A stretch of 64,000 nt of DNA, taken from NCBI GenBank assembly GCA_024811115.1, contig JAKOGH010000806.1:177564-241563 (forward strand), in the 5' to 3' direction. The first letter of the stretch is position 1. Each line of letters opens with the position of its first letter. The notes under the pieces were generated by a model, which was not told the origin of the DNA, did no database searches, and saw nothing but the letters and a program-made list of their open reading frames with translations. A program made the position numbers and the translations under genes. Of the stretch, positions 32,685-44,115 are shown in pieces. Origin of the DNA: Terana coerulea (taxonomy: Eukaryota; Basidiomycota; Agaricomycetes; Polyporales; Phanerochaetaceae).

Positions 32685-34289
32685 ATGGAGACCTTCTTCG
32701 ACTCCCGTCTTGACCTCCTCCAGCGGAACTTTCAGAAACACAGCGAACGACTAAAGGTTAAGGCAGATCAAGCCCTCCAAGACCTCCGGAAGGATGTGTT
32801 TAGGCCGAAAAGGAGCGGAAGTGGCGAGAGTGTCGCCCCAAACCTGGAACGTGAGATGCAGAAATACAAGATCAAGGTGCGCCCATACACTATGTGTCTG
32901 GAAGTTGAGGACCCCTCTCATACCGCTGAGCTTTATAGATCTCTCAACGTTTGACCTCTCTCACAGCAACATGGCAATCGGCAAAGATTGTTCGTACCAG
33001 AGAGAAAGTCACATTCTTCGTAGCCGTTATGTCCCTTCTCTCCACCGCCCTCATGTTCGCAAACCATCCTCAGTACGTGTCGAATATGGTGGATTGTGAT
33101 GTTTTTGTTCATTATGCCTTTACAGGTACATTCACATCACATATACTCTGGGAACCTTATACCTCCTGCCCATCCGCGCATACTCATACAAGAAGCGATC
33201 TTGGCATTATTTCCTTTTCGACCTATGCTACTACATCAACATCCTCAACCTCGTCTATTTGTGGTTGATGCCATCCAGCCCTGCTATGTTCCTCGCCTGC
33301 TACTGCCTATCTCATGGCTCCCTCGCTAGCGCGGTAATCACATGGCGGAATAGTCTTGTCTTCCATGATTCGGACAAGGTCACCTCACTCTTCATCCATC
33401 TTTACGCACCAATCACTTTCACTACAATCCGGTAAGCGGTATTCTTCAAAGGTTGTACCACGGTAGACTGACTTCGGCAGGCACTATTACCCCGGTGCAG
33501 AAGCGCGTTTTCCTGCCTTGAAGGAGCTGCCACGGATGCAAGCATCACGCGCGCTGATCCTCAGCAGTATTATCTATCTCATCTGGCAGCTGTTGTACTG
33601 GAAGGTGCGTGCTTATTGTCTCTCTACGCGGTACCTCACTGAATGCGCATAATCGCAGTTTGTACTTATCAACCGCCGCAAGAAGATCGAGTCAGGACAA
33701 CGGACGACGTCATTCTCTTTCTTGTTGAACGACAAGCGCGGAGTAATAGGCCGTACCCTTTCCTCTGTACCGCAACAGTATCGCGAGGTCGCATTCATGG
33801 GAGGCCAACTTTGTACGTTACCCTACCCTACATGGATGCTTGTACTCAATGCTTGCTTTGTTTAGTGTATGCGATCGTCACAGAGCTGCCTGCTGTCTTC
33901 ATTCTTTATGACAGCCCTTCCGCGAGTAGCATTTTCCTGCTCTTCATCTTTGCCGTCAGCGTATGGAACGGTGGCGGATTCTACATCGAAGTCTTTGGCC
34001 GCAAGTACGTTATGCGATTCATGCTCGGCGTAGTCTTGCGAACTGATGAGCGCCAACTGTCAGGTTCGAAAAGGAGCTGGATGCCTTACGCAAGGAACTG
34101 GCCGAGGTTACCTCCCGTTCGGAGCGATCAAGCCCCGTCATGGGTCCACAAAGCGACGATGACCTCTCCACCATCGCGGGCTCGCCAGTTCTCTCCTCTA
34201 AGACGCTATCACCGTCGGCAAGCAACGTCGAGCTTCCACATGAGACAATCCCAGTGCAGATCTCCGAGGATGCGAGGAAGAAACTGTGA
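32685..34289 (+). CDS. GPC1: Glycerophosphocholine acyltransferase (Gpc1, DUF2838 family)
   Basis: Gpc1 transfers an acyl group from acyl-CoA to glycerophosphocholine, giving lysophosphatidylcholine, in the ER membrane. The start is METFFDSRLDLLQRNFQKHS at 32685. A helical basic N-terminus leads to several membrane segments (VTFFVAVMSLLSTALMFANH, INILNLVYLWLMPSSPAMFL). The signature stretch SAVITWRNSLVFHDSDKVTS-LFIHLYAP, YYPGAEARFPAL and VWNGGGFYIEVFGRKFEKEL follow. It ends in a serine-rich cytosolic tail to the TGA at 34289. Introns are short and in frame; no breaks. Its product is the substrate of the Ale1-like enzyme found 21 kb upstream. Family assignment rests on the motifs, not on a search. 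Confidence 0.9.
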
Positions 34290-34636
34290 GGATCTACATC
34301 GGCAACGTTATCATGATCTGTCATGACCGGAAGGAACCTTGATGACCCATTCACGATATTTTCGCTGGAATATGTACGTTATATGCTCTTTAATGAGCAA
34401 GGTAGATAATGCACTTCTCTTGAAGTTGTAGCGCATTTTGCTCGCTCTACACTGTTTTTAACAAGCTTCCGAGCATCTAGTTTTCACTCATGTTTTACAT
34501 GCCTCCGACACAAGAGGCAGGATCTCCTTCCATTTTTATGCACTCGACATGTAGTAGATTGTGTTCAGCTTTATTAGAACCTCCCGAGTTGTAAGCCCGT
34601 GACATAATGTACTGTGATAAATCACAACTGCAGGCT

Positions 34637-36075
34637 TTAACTGTCACCTGAACTATGCTTCGGGATGCTACAGCTAATCGCATAATCTGCGTGCTGCATG
34701 AACAACAGCCCCAGCGGCGCCATGACCTCCGCACCTACAGCACTGCCTGCTCTCCCGTCAACGCCTGCCACGCATGCCTTCATCATGCCACAGTTGCTGA
34801 CTTTGTATGCCGAAGTACGCAGAACGGTCGGACCCAGGCGGTTGGTGCTGGGGTCCACGGTGTGCATGATGAAGTACGGCTGGCCGCCGAAGACCCAGTT
34901 CGGGTACACGTTCCGCAGTGAGGTCTCCACAGCCGATGCGCTCGTGACATTGGCAGTCGGGTTCAGCGGCACAGAGGAGGTAACGTTGAAGTACGTCCAG
35001 TTCACGGGATCGTACGAAGCGTGCATGCAGGTGAAGGTCGTCGTGCCGTTGAATGACGATGCGGGCAGTGTGCAGTTCCCTGTCACGGTGTTGCTTGTTG
35101 TGTTGAACGCGAGAGACTGCAGGGTAGGGTAGAGCGCGAGAGGGATTGAGCTCTGGGGGACGTCCCAGCTCCGCAGCCCAAAGACCTTCACATCTGACGA
35201 CTGGTTCGTGAGCTGGTATGAGAATATGTGCTCTTTCTGCCCTCGCGCGTAGAATTGTGCGACGTCAGGCGTCCCGACGGGGTCGTTGTACAGTGCGCCC
35301 GTGAGGATTACGCTCATCGCGTACCCATTGCAGTCGTGCTGCCATGCAAGCTAATTTGCGCGTCAGCGGCAGGAGATGCTCTGCTATGGACGAAGTGCTC
35401 ACGGTGTCTCCAGCCATCTGCATAAGCCACCAGCCCATGGTCGGAAATAGCATGAACGCAACCGCAATCGGTAGTAGAAAGAGGATGTTAAAGCTGTGGA
35501 TGAGTACTTGATATTGCAGTTTGATGCCTTTGCAGAACTTCACGGCCCTGGAGAAGTAGGTGGCCCATATGACGACGTTCACCAACCCTAACGGGTAACC
35601 GACGATGAACATGAAGGCTTTATATGCCTTCCAGCCAGAAGCTGAGCGGTTGATGGCCGTTCTGGGGAGTGGATATACGCAGGCTTGCACGTCTGAAAGA
35701 GATGGCGGATGAGCGATGAGACGGTACGAGTACATACACTGTGTGGGCACGAACAGAAGTATATCCATATTACGTCGACAAGACACCAGACGGCATATAT
35801 CTAGGATGTTACATCAGGGGACATCGGTTTTCGCCTTTACAGAAGGGTTACTCACAGCCCAAGTCGTGATCCAACATCTTCGTGAGTAACTTCGCCTCGG
35901 AGGATCTGGACCAAGCCTTGTCATCGTGTATGTTCTTCTGAGGGGGACGCATATGCCGAGTGCGTCTACAATCACTGTGTCCATTTTCAATGTTTTTGTC
36001 ACGCGGGATGTACGGTTGTTGAGGTAATCCTGTATCCGATATGAGCGTCCTAGGGTGCGGCATCCTTGGGTACAT
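34637..36075 (-). CDS. Unrecognised multi-pass membrane protein
   Basis: Proposed exons run from an ATG at 36075 (hydrophilic N-terminus, ending KLLTKMLDHDLG) through NMDILLFVPTQ and VQACVYPLPRTAINRSASGW. Two membrane helices follow (FMFIVGYPLGLVNVVIWATY, HSFNILFLLPIAVAFMLFPT). A large non-cytosolic domain comes next, with many N-glycosylation sequons (NTTS, NCTL, NGTT, NWTY, NVTS). The stop is at 34637. The last segment, VMAPLGLLFMQHADYA, is mildly hydrophobic. Two or more introns are inferred, for example the donor after GDT near 35400. I do not recognise the family; similar lineage-specific membrane proteins are common in basidiomycetes. The N-terminal exons are the least certain part. Confidence 0.55.
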
Positions 36076-36261
36076 GTGACTTATTCAAGCTACATGCGAA
36101 CGGCTGTGTGTATAAACATTTCAGGTACAATCGGGGGCTATGAAAACGTCACATACCAGGGTGTATGTGCATGTAGCTTTTCGGCCGCGTCTCACCGACG
36201 TAAGTTGGTAGTAGTATGCAGCACAAATAAATAATGTCGGAAATCCCCAGATGGTCTCATG

Positions 36262-36362
36262 AGAAAGACGCCTCACAAGCGCCTCCCAGATGCCTCAAAT
36301 TAGCCTCACAGGCGCCTAAAAACGCATCACAGCGTCTCATGAGAGCCTCATGAGGGCCTCCT
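36262..36362 (+). repeat. GCCTCA/CTCATGAG-rich degenerate repeat
   Basis: The words GCCTCA, CGCCTC and CTCATGAG recur about every 10-15 bp in irregular order immediately outside the left end of the foldback element. It may be a decayed minisatellite. Confidence 0.45.
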
Positions 36363-36371
36363 GTGGGGTTG

Positions 36372-37514
36372 TTACACTGCGGAACCCAAGAGATAAATCC
36401 TGGGGATTTATTGTGTCAACACGTGGGAGTCTGAAATAAAATGGCCAGCATACAGTCGATTGCATATCGTTAGCCGGACCCAAAATTCTTCTCGACCCAC
36501 CGAGGGTGGCGCCTGCCCCACCAAGGACGCCCAAGCGCCCCTTAGGCGTCCCGCGCCAAAAGAGCCTGGCCAGCATTCTCTCGCGTCAGTACCAACGTAA
36601 GGCAACTTCAAACATCGCGCAGAGGGTTCACGACTCACTTTACCTGCTCAAGCACCCGACTGAAGATGACCTGCGCGATTTTACGGGCAGTCGCTCATGA
36701 GCGGGACTGCTGGCTCGGGACGCCGGCCAGGCGCTTGGTGGGTCCGAGAGGCGTTAGGCGAGGTTTGCTCCACACTCCGCTGCGCGCAGGATTTTTTGTG
36801 ATCAGGCTAACGATATGCAATCGACTGTAAGTCACGCGCATTAATTAGATATTCCTTTTTGGGAGATATATCCCTTAAATGAACGCGTAAATCTACCCAA
36901 CTAACTCTGTGTCCTTCCCCGATAACTCACAGAGCTTTACTCTGAGAATAAATCCCTTATATCTCTTGTAGCTTTTCTGTGGATTTATAATGTGTACATT
37001 ACTTGTAGGCAACAAGATAAATCGACTAGATAAATAAAAACAAGTCACACATGTATTCAGCTTGAACTAGGCAGAGGTCTTCAGAATATGTCTGCGGATA
37101 TATTCCACCTAACGTTATGTCCTCAATATCTCTCACTACGTTAGGTGGAATATATCACCACAATAAATCCCGCAGACATATTCTGAAGACCCTGCCTAGT
37201 TCAAGCTGAATACATGTGTGACTTGTTTTATTTATCTAGTCGATTTATCTTGTTGCCTACAAGTAATGTATACATTATAAATCCACAGAAAAGCTACAAG
37301 AGATATAAGGGATTTATTCTCAGAGTAAAGCTCTGTGAGTTATCGGGAAGGACACAGAGCTAGTCGGGTAGATTTACGCATTCATTTAAGGGATATATCT
37401 CCCAAAAGGAATATCTAATTAATGCGCATGACTTATGCTGGCCATTTTGTTTCAGACTCCCACGTGTTGACACGATAAATCCCCAGGATTTATCTCTTGA
37501 GTTCCGCAGTGTTA
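36372..37514. repeat. Large foldback palindrome (arms about 370 bp, 24-nt loop)
   Basis: The right arm (37139-37514) is the near-perfect reverse complement of the left arm (36372-37114), once a 375-bp insertion in the left arm is discounted. They are separated by a 24-nt loop (37115-37138). Outer ends match as ACACTGCGGAAC against GTTCCGCAGTGT. Inner ends match as GGATATATTCCACCTAACG against its complement. The right arm carries one extra block of about 13 nt near 37160. The arms are AT-rich, with recurring GGGATTTAT/ATAAATCCC words and no coding potential. Transcription from either side would give a long double-stranded RNA hairpin. It may be a foldback transposon; no clear target duplication was found. 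Confidence 0.9.
36453..36827. mobile_element. 375-bp TA-flanked MITE (Tc1/mariner-like) in the left foldback arm
   Basis: The ends are perfect 23-bp inverted repeats beginning CAGTCGATTGCATATCGTTA and closing with CAATCGACTG. A TA dinucleotide lies on each side (36451-36452 and 36828-36829). The intact right arm of the foldback reads GCCAGCATAAGTC (as reverse complement), which is the empty site with a single TA. Thus both the borders and the TA duplication are shown by an internal control. A second, imperfect inverted repeat lies inside (ACCCACC/GGTGGGT). TA duplication suggests Tc1/mariner-type mobilisation, but PIF or other TA-targeting families would need a longer target. No coding capacity. 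Confidence 0.85.
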
Positions 37515-38333
37515 GAAAAACCGTGCTCTGTGAGACATCACAAGGCGCCAAGACGGTGATTTGGTTTTTCCGACATCACTACCATTTGGTGACAACAGGG
37601 TAGAGAACTCGGGCTTTCGAATTTCAGCAAGAGGCAATTCCTACGTTATAATCTTCCGCGCAGGCGGTGCCATTGCAGATCCTTGCGTGGGAGTTCGAAC
37701 TGTTTATTGCTCTCAGATCTCAGGAGCTTTCAGGGCTGGCGACGTGGCGGCAGTGCTAGTCAGCTGCTGTGGTCTATCTCTCTACGACATTCGTCATTTC
37801 CTGTGTGAATACATACTGTTATACTCACCAGTGTCCGTGCAGCCCAGCTTCGTCACTCGGCTGCCAGTGGTAAGTAGATAGTCGACATGGTGGTCTATTT
37901 GATCAAAAGTTGCGCACGCGGGCGCTTAAATTTGACCCGTTCCTCTTTCTGCGACTCATGGCCCCGTCGGAGTCCCACCTTCGCAAATACTATTGAGCAA
38001 CTGACCGTTCTCGTCAGGACTTGCTTCCGTGGAAATATGTTATCGTTATGACATTTTTTCGCTGTCTGACAAACGTAGACTCTTCGTCAGCGCAATCGAT
38101 ACGACAGTCGCACTAGGTCTTTCGGGGCCGCTCTTCTGGCCGGCCGATCCGTTGGCACCGTCATGGTAAAAACCATACTTAAACTTGAAGTGTTCAAGGA
38201 GCTTGAGCTTGACTACCGCCCTTAGTTGTAAGCCACACCCGTAAGTCCCAGTTCTCAATCGCACATCGTCTCCACCTCACCATCATGTCGTGCATTGCCA
38301 GACAACATAACGCACCAGCGGAGAGAAACTGGC
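37515..38333. other. Intergenic region upstream of the oxidoreductase
   Basis: About 820 bp between the foldback and the next gene. A 106-codon plus-strand open frame (37561-37881) has no recognisable features. Otherwise nothing is seen. Confidence 0.45.
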
Positions 38334-39680
38334 ATGCCTTCTGGACCAATCAAGACGTGCGTTCTCGGTGTAGGCCTCTCTGGTCTGACCTTCCACGTAC
38401 CATTCGTGCTCGCCCTCCCAGAGTCTCTTCACGCTGCATGCTGTGCTGGAGCGCAAGCCTGACGGACCTGGTGGCAAGCTCCAAGCTCGCTTCGGGCCTG
38501 AAGCAGCGCAAGGCGTCAAGATCCACAACACCCTCGAGCAGGTCCTAGCGGACCCCGAGATTGAGCTTGTCATCATTGGCACGCCCAGTGAGACGCACTA
38601 TGAGTACGCTAAGCGTGCTCTCGAAGCTGGCAAGCACGGTGCGCAGCGTTCACATATCCAAATCAGACGAGGTCTCATGCGAATCCGCTGTACTATGTAG
38701 TTCTGGTAGACAAGCCCGTCACGGCGACGTACGCGCAAGCCGTCGAGCTCGGCGCAACCGCGAAAGCCAAGGGCCTCGTGCTGTACCCGTACCAGAACCG
38801 CCGCTGGGACGTCGACTTCCTCGCACTCAAGGCGCTGCTCAGCTTGCCCGCGTCCGACCCGAACTCGCTCGGCACGCTCTGGGAGTTTGAGTCGCGCTTC
38901 GACCGACACCGGACGTCGCTGAAGGGCACGTGGAAGGACCTCGCTCTGCCCGCGAATGGGCTCACGTACGACCTGGCCGCGCACACGATCGACCAGGTTC
39001 TCATCCTGTTCGGCCGTCCCAAGACCATCACGGCGCACATTGAGAACATCCGTGGGATCGGGCACCCGGATGTCGACGATAACGTATGCCCCTCAGTTGA
39101 CAATATGCGCGCCGAGAAACTAAAATGCACTATGTAGTTTACCATTACTTTACGTTACCTCTCGCGCCCCGCCGCGGGCAGCGATGACGCCATCCAACCC
39201 ACCTCCTTCACCGTCATCCTCCGCGGCGCGATCCTCTCCGTCAAGTCTCCGCAGGTCCGCTACGTCGTGCGCGGCATGCAGGGCACGTACACGAAGTTCG
39301 GCGTCGACCCGCAGGAAGACCAGCTCAAGGCGATCAAGTCCCCCAACGACATTCATACGCTCGCTGGGTATGGCAGGGAGCCGGAGGAGCTGTTCGGCAT
39401 ACTTGAGAACCAGCGGGGCGACGATGTTGTCCGGACAGTGTACGTACCTCTCGTTGACACTGCAAACTGTAGAGCTGACGAGACGTGTATGATGTGCAGG
39501 TGGCCGTCTAAGGAGAAGGGTGAATTTAAGAACTTGTTCATCGACGTTGCGAAGGCGGTGCGCGAAGGTACTCCCCAGGCCGTCAAGTGGGAGGAGTCCG
39601 CGGAAGTCATTGAGCTCATTGAGCTCGCGTACCAGAGCTCAAAGGAAGGTCGTACGCTTTCTGTGCCTCCACGGGAATGA
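38334..39680 (+). CDS. Gfo/Idh/MocA-family NAD(P)-dependent oxidoreductase
   Basis: Cytosolic dehydrogenase family acting on sugars or related polyols; the substrate cannot be told from sequence. Start MPSGPIKTCVLGVGLSGLTF at 38334 contains the dinucleotide-binding glycine motif (GVGLSG). IELVIIGTPSETHYEYAKRA, then VLVDKPVTATYAQAVE with the family DKP motif, and VLYPYQNRRWDVDFLALKAL follow. The C-terminal Gfo domain includes FTVILRGAILSVKSPQ and the end GRTLSVPPRE at 39680. Three introns. A one-base insertion at 38424 (GAG-T-CTCTTC) separates LALPE from LFTLHAVLERKPDG; otherwise conserved. The family is well supported, and the break may be a sequencing artefact. Confidence 0.82.
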
Positions 39681-39769
39681 ACAGAGGAAGTATAGGACAG
39701 TGGCCAAATAAATGCATTTATGAATGCAGTAAGTAGTATGTATGCTAGTGTATTGGGTCGGAATGGACG

Positions 39770-41202
39770 TTATCGACGCTTGTACTCGCATGGTTTAAGC
39801 ACATGGCCTCGGGCCATCAGCTTCGCCCATTCCTTATCGCCTTTGGGCTTCCGCTCAATTTTTGTGAACTCCGAAAAGAGTAAAGTGGGTGTTGCTATCG
39901 TCCTGGTTGCGAAATCAGCCACGGCACTAGCTTGTGAACCCTCAACAGTAATATGCACCTTTGACCGTAGGCGGAATCCTACAGAGGAAACCAGGGATGT
40001 AAATTCTTCCACCTCCGTGAACCGGCTTGCTACCTCCGCAATCTTTAGCTCACCCCTGGGGAATATGGATTCAGGAGCTGCTGCGCGAATCTATGCTCGT
40101 CCAGACGTACCCTTTCTTGAGTACCCGCCAAGCTTCTCTGACACACCCAACCCAATTGGTACCCATTAAGCTCAGTGCACAGACGACGACGTCTACGACT
40201 TGCGGCCCTTGTCTATCCTCTGCCTCTTCCTCCACATCCTCGGAGCCTGGTAACGGTATCCGCGTGCAGACGTCTGCCTCCACGACGTACGCGCCGTCCG
40301 ATACGAGATCAAACGATAGCACATTGAGGCCTTCCTGGTACCAAGGCACGCGCGAGCGCGGCATCGCCGCAGCCAAGGTCCGCTACGAGGGTGCGTGCCG
40401 GATATTTTGATAGGACGGAGATGTAGTGCGAGACAGGGTTGACGGGCCAGGACTGTACCTGGTGCCGGAAGCCTGTGTGGTACTAATGACATATTAGCGA
40501 TTGGATCATAGAATGTACGGTATGAAAAGGATGGGCATACCTCAGAAAACACACTTGGATTTTCGCGCATCATTTCGCGGGCGTGTTCGCTGTCGGACTT
40601 GTACAGAGTCTCGTTGATCCATCTAGTGAGATTAATTAGCATGGGCATATACGTCACAAAAATAAGTATACCTAAACCGTGCGCCGTCAAGTTTTTGCAT
40701 CATGCTCGCCTGCATGGCTGTGAGGCCTTGCGGAGGAGCCTGAGCCTTCTGAGTCGCTACCTTCTTACTGGGACTTGCAGCTTTCGGCATAGGTTTCGCA
40801 ACCGTGTCATCATGCTTCTTTGCCTTGTTTGCTGCTTTCTTATTCTGCTTCGACAGGCTCGCAGTAGGTGAAGCAGAAGGCCCTTCCTCCCTATCATCCT
40901 TCTCCTGTCCTCTCTCAGCCATCCGCGCTTTCTTCGCCGGCTTTCCTTCCTTCACATTTGCGCTAGCTTTATCCGAGCCGCTGCGCGCGGCAGCCTTCCC
41001 CTTTCCCTTGTTGTCCGTTTTACTTCTCGGCTGCTTTTCCTCATCCTGCCCAAGCTTCGCAAACAGTTTTTCCACATTGACCGCGGCGTTCTGCACCTTG
41101 GCCTCGGCACCAGCCTCTGGCCTCTTGCGTTTGCGTGTAGTGCTGCCAGCAGAGACGGGGTTTGACGGGTACGCTCCAACCTGGAACCTCGAATAGCGAC
41201 AT
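39770..41202 (-). CDS. RRP8: Rrp8, 25S rRNA adenine-N1 methyltransferase
   Basis: Rrp8 installs m1A in helix 25.1 of large-subunit rRNA in the nucleolus. Start MSLFEVPGWSV at 41202. A lysine/alanine-rich nucleolar N-terminus follows (KKAARSG-type, QNKKAANKAKKHDDTVAKPM), then LTAMQASMMQKLDGARFRWI. The AdoMet-binding motif is VADLGCGDAALARALVP; FDLVSDGAYVVEADVCTRIP and VVDVVVCALSLMGTNWVGCV follow. The family C-terminus is KLMARGHVLKPCEYKRR. Two extra bases break the frame: in GGG at 41167-41169 (after GWSVP) and in CC at 40334-40335 (after ALVP). An essential-type gene with two repairable breaks suggests sequence error. An intron near 40140-40090 joins REAWRVLKKG to ELKIAEVASRF. Confidence 0.88.
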
Positions 41203-41954
41203 TTTGGCGGGCAAAAGTCTCAAGGGTGAAGGCGAGAGATGATGATTTCAACTAGGCCTGTGATTGGTTAAGATACTTCATCGCTCCGGTTACTACACTC
41301 AACGCCGGACATGTACACTGATCTTGATCGACGTTAGACGCTCCCATAATTACCCAGCGCCGGACGCGACTGCGTCGTTGGCAGACGGGTTAACTTGTCT
41401 CCTCCACTTCGTTTCAGTCCACCTTCAATTGAGCCTCAGGTTCTGGAAGTGCGGTGGCTCTGCGAGAACGTACGTGAAGTTCGTCTCCCTGACATGCTGG
41501 TTAGCTGAACTACCTTTCTTGGACCGCAGCCGTTCGAACCAACACGACACGTCTGTTGGAACTATTTTACGACCGAATAGAACTTCACGAAACCGTAGGA
41601 TACCACACATCCAAAGGTGAATTGCATGACTCGCTCACACGATCGTAGGATCCACGAGAGATCCTTCGCCCTGTGGGCAGATGGTCTACCTAGGGGCCAA
41701 AGCTTACGTACTGCTAGCTTAGAATCCATTCTCTCGTGCGAGTCCACGAGGAGCTTTCGCAGCAGAAAATCAAAGCTTAGCACCTGCGAGCGTATTTGGT
41801 ACACGGATTACGCATAGGTTAGCTCTTTGCTCATTGCGACCCACAAGCTAACTCGTCATCGCGAAGAGAACGGAACGACGATGTGAGTACGACTTGCGTT
41901 TCTGATAGAAGTGGATCCATTCAGTGCACATGATGACATTTTTCATTTCATTCC
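41203..41954. other. Intergenic region between divergent Rrp8 and the FG-ATPase gene
   Basis: About 750 bp of upstream sequence for two divergent genes. No conserved frame or repeat is recognised. Confidence 0.5.
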
Positions 41955-44115
41955 ATGGAACCATTGCTGCGCAATTATCACTATGATTTCTCACCTTTCT
42001 TCGCATTGCATAAAAGGACGACGACGCAATTTTCTTTCGGGACCCCTCAACCCTCTCCCCCCACCTTCACATTCGGTGTCCAAGTTACCTCCTCAGCGAA
42101 CCCCTTCATATTCGGAAAACCCCGTACAAGTGCTGCAGAATTTGCGTTCGGCGAACCGACTACACCCTTCACAGCCGGAAAGCGTAGCGCTGACGATTCA
42201 GTGGGCATAACCTCTTCGCACCAACAACACGCTATGTGCTCACAATGTGCTCAGTCAGACATGCAGGTCGATGACGGCGGGACTGGGGGTCGCCGATCCG
42301 CGGATTCGGGATTCGAGGACACCTCTAAAAACGTACGCCCCTTCAGTGATGCATGTTGACGATGCCTTTCACTCATACAACTCTTAGAATGAGGCAGAGT
42401 TTGAGTTGTTAAAAGTGACCCCAGTGAAGCTCAGGATAGTCAACACCACGCGGTTCGAACGGCCCCGATCCTTACACGTGGTGCTCTCGACTCAGATGCA
42501 GTCCCTATATTTCCCTCAGCGAGGCCTACTCGGCTCAGTAATTTCTATTGGGTGAGCAATTATCTTTTGAAATGATTAGAGATATCAATATTTAACGCAA
42601 CATAGCGATGAGCATGATGAGAAGAACCCCAATGATGCGCAAGTTGGCTCGTCTGACAACCGGTTGTATATCAACACCGTATGACCTCTCTTTTATTCTG
42701 CTGCCGTCAGGACCCTAATTACTCTTATCTTGCACAGAACGCACCGTTCTCCGCTGTCGTCTGCGGCGTTCAAGGTTCCGGGAAATCTCATACTGTCTCT
42801 GTTCTCCTAGAGAACATGCTCATCCCCGACATGCCCCAGACTGGCTGTTTAAAGAAGGCTTTGAGCGGGCTTGTCCTTCACTTCGGTGAAGGGGGTGCTG
42901 GCTCTCAACCCTCTGAGGCAGCCTGGCTTGCCTGTCCAATAAACCCCAGGACCAAAGCTCCTAGGGTGGTGGTATATGTCTCTCCGTCGTCCTTGAAAAC
43001 CATGCGGAAGATATACGCTAAGGTGGATGCGAATATCGTCATTGAACCCTTGCTGTTCAGCAAGGCGGAGCTTGACGCGCAGGCATTTCTTGTCTCTCAT
43101 GGCGGTCGGTTCATCCGAGGCTGCGCCCCTTTGTATATGCAAATGATCTTGGTGAGTGCCGTTGCCGCAAATATGTGAATTATGACGTGAACTAACATAC
43201 TCACCCCAGTCACTGCTCCGTGAGCTGGGTGAAAGCTACACATACAGTCGGTTCATGTCACGCTTGGAGGAGAAGAAGCGTGACCTCAACCCCCAGCAAT
43301 TGAGTGGCTTGAAGCAGCGCATGGATCTTCTCGAGTCCTTCCTTGGAAAAGAAGGCGAGCTCTACGCCGACCACACGGTTCGCCCCTGGGCAACTCACTA
43401 TTATTGACTTGTCCGATCCATTCATTGATCCTGGATCGGCTTGCGCCTTCTTTGAGATTCTCACCAGGCTGTTTGTGCGTGCCAAGCTTGAACACCGGCA
43501 AAGTCCTCGTCGTGGATGAAGCTCATAAAGTACGTATAAGTTCATGCTTGTCTCTTGTATATTCGAGCAGCGGTCTTATGTCTACTACAGTACCTCGGTG
43601 TCACAAAGGGCATCTGCGGCCTGACGAAAGAGCTGCTCTCCCTAGTTCGGCAACTGCGTCACCAAGGGATGCGGGTCATTCTGAGCACGCAAGGTGCGTA
43701 CCCTCACCTTCATTTTAACCTAATATGCTTAGTTGTGTGCACTACAGAACCCAATGTTATACCCTCGGTGCTGATTGATCTATGCGCTGTCACAATTCTC
43801 CATCGATTCTCCTCCCCGTCATGGCTCGAACATGTTGCCAAGTACGTCTCCGCCAACCTCGCGAGCAAAGAAGCTCTCGATAGGATTGTACGCCTGCAGG
43901 TCGGGTTTATCTATCATTCTGTGGCTGCCAGTACGCTTACTCCATTCATTCAGACTGGTCAGGCCATCTTGCTGGCACCATCAGGGCTGGGAACGTTCGA
44001 CGACGGTGACGGCAAACAAACAGTTGCGCAATTCGGTCGTCGCTGGCTGTTAATCAAAACCCGCAGGCGGGTGACTGAAGACGGCGGTGCCTCGATTCTC
44101 GTCATTGACGACTAG
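41955..44115 (+). CDS. FG-repeat protein with HerA/FtsK-like P-loop ATPase domain
   Basis: The N-terminal about 75 residues carry four evenly spaced phenylalanine-glycine units: FSFG (26-29), FTFG (38-41), FIFG (51-54) and FAFG (63-66), as in nucleoporins. After a serine-rich linker, a unique region (RFERPRSLHVVLSTQMQSLY) and AQNAPFSAVVCGVQGSGKSH lead to the Walker A motif GVQGSGKS. The Walker B motif is KVLVVDEAHKYLG. Further on are GMRVILSTQEPNVIPSVLID and RVTEDGGASILVIDD at the stop. The STQ after Walker B resembles HerA/FtsK-type and conjugation-type ATPases. About nine introns. Extra bases near 43377 and 43489 break the frame. I know of no function for this protein in fungi. Superfamily placement beyond P-loop NTPase is inference. 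Confidence 0.7.
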
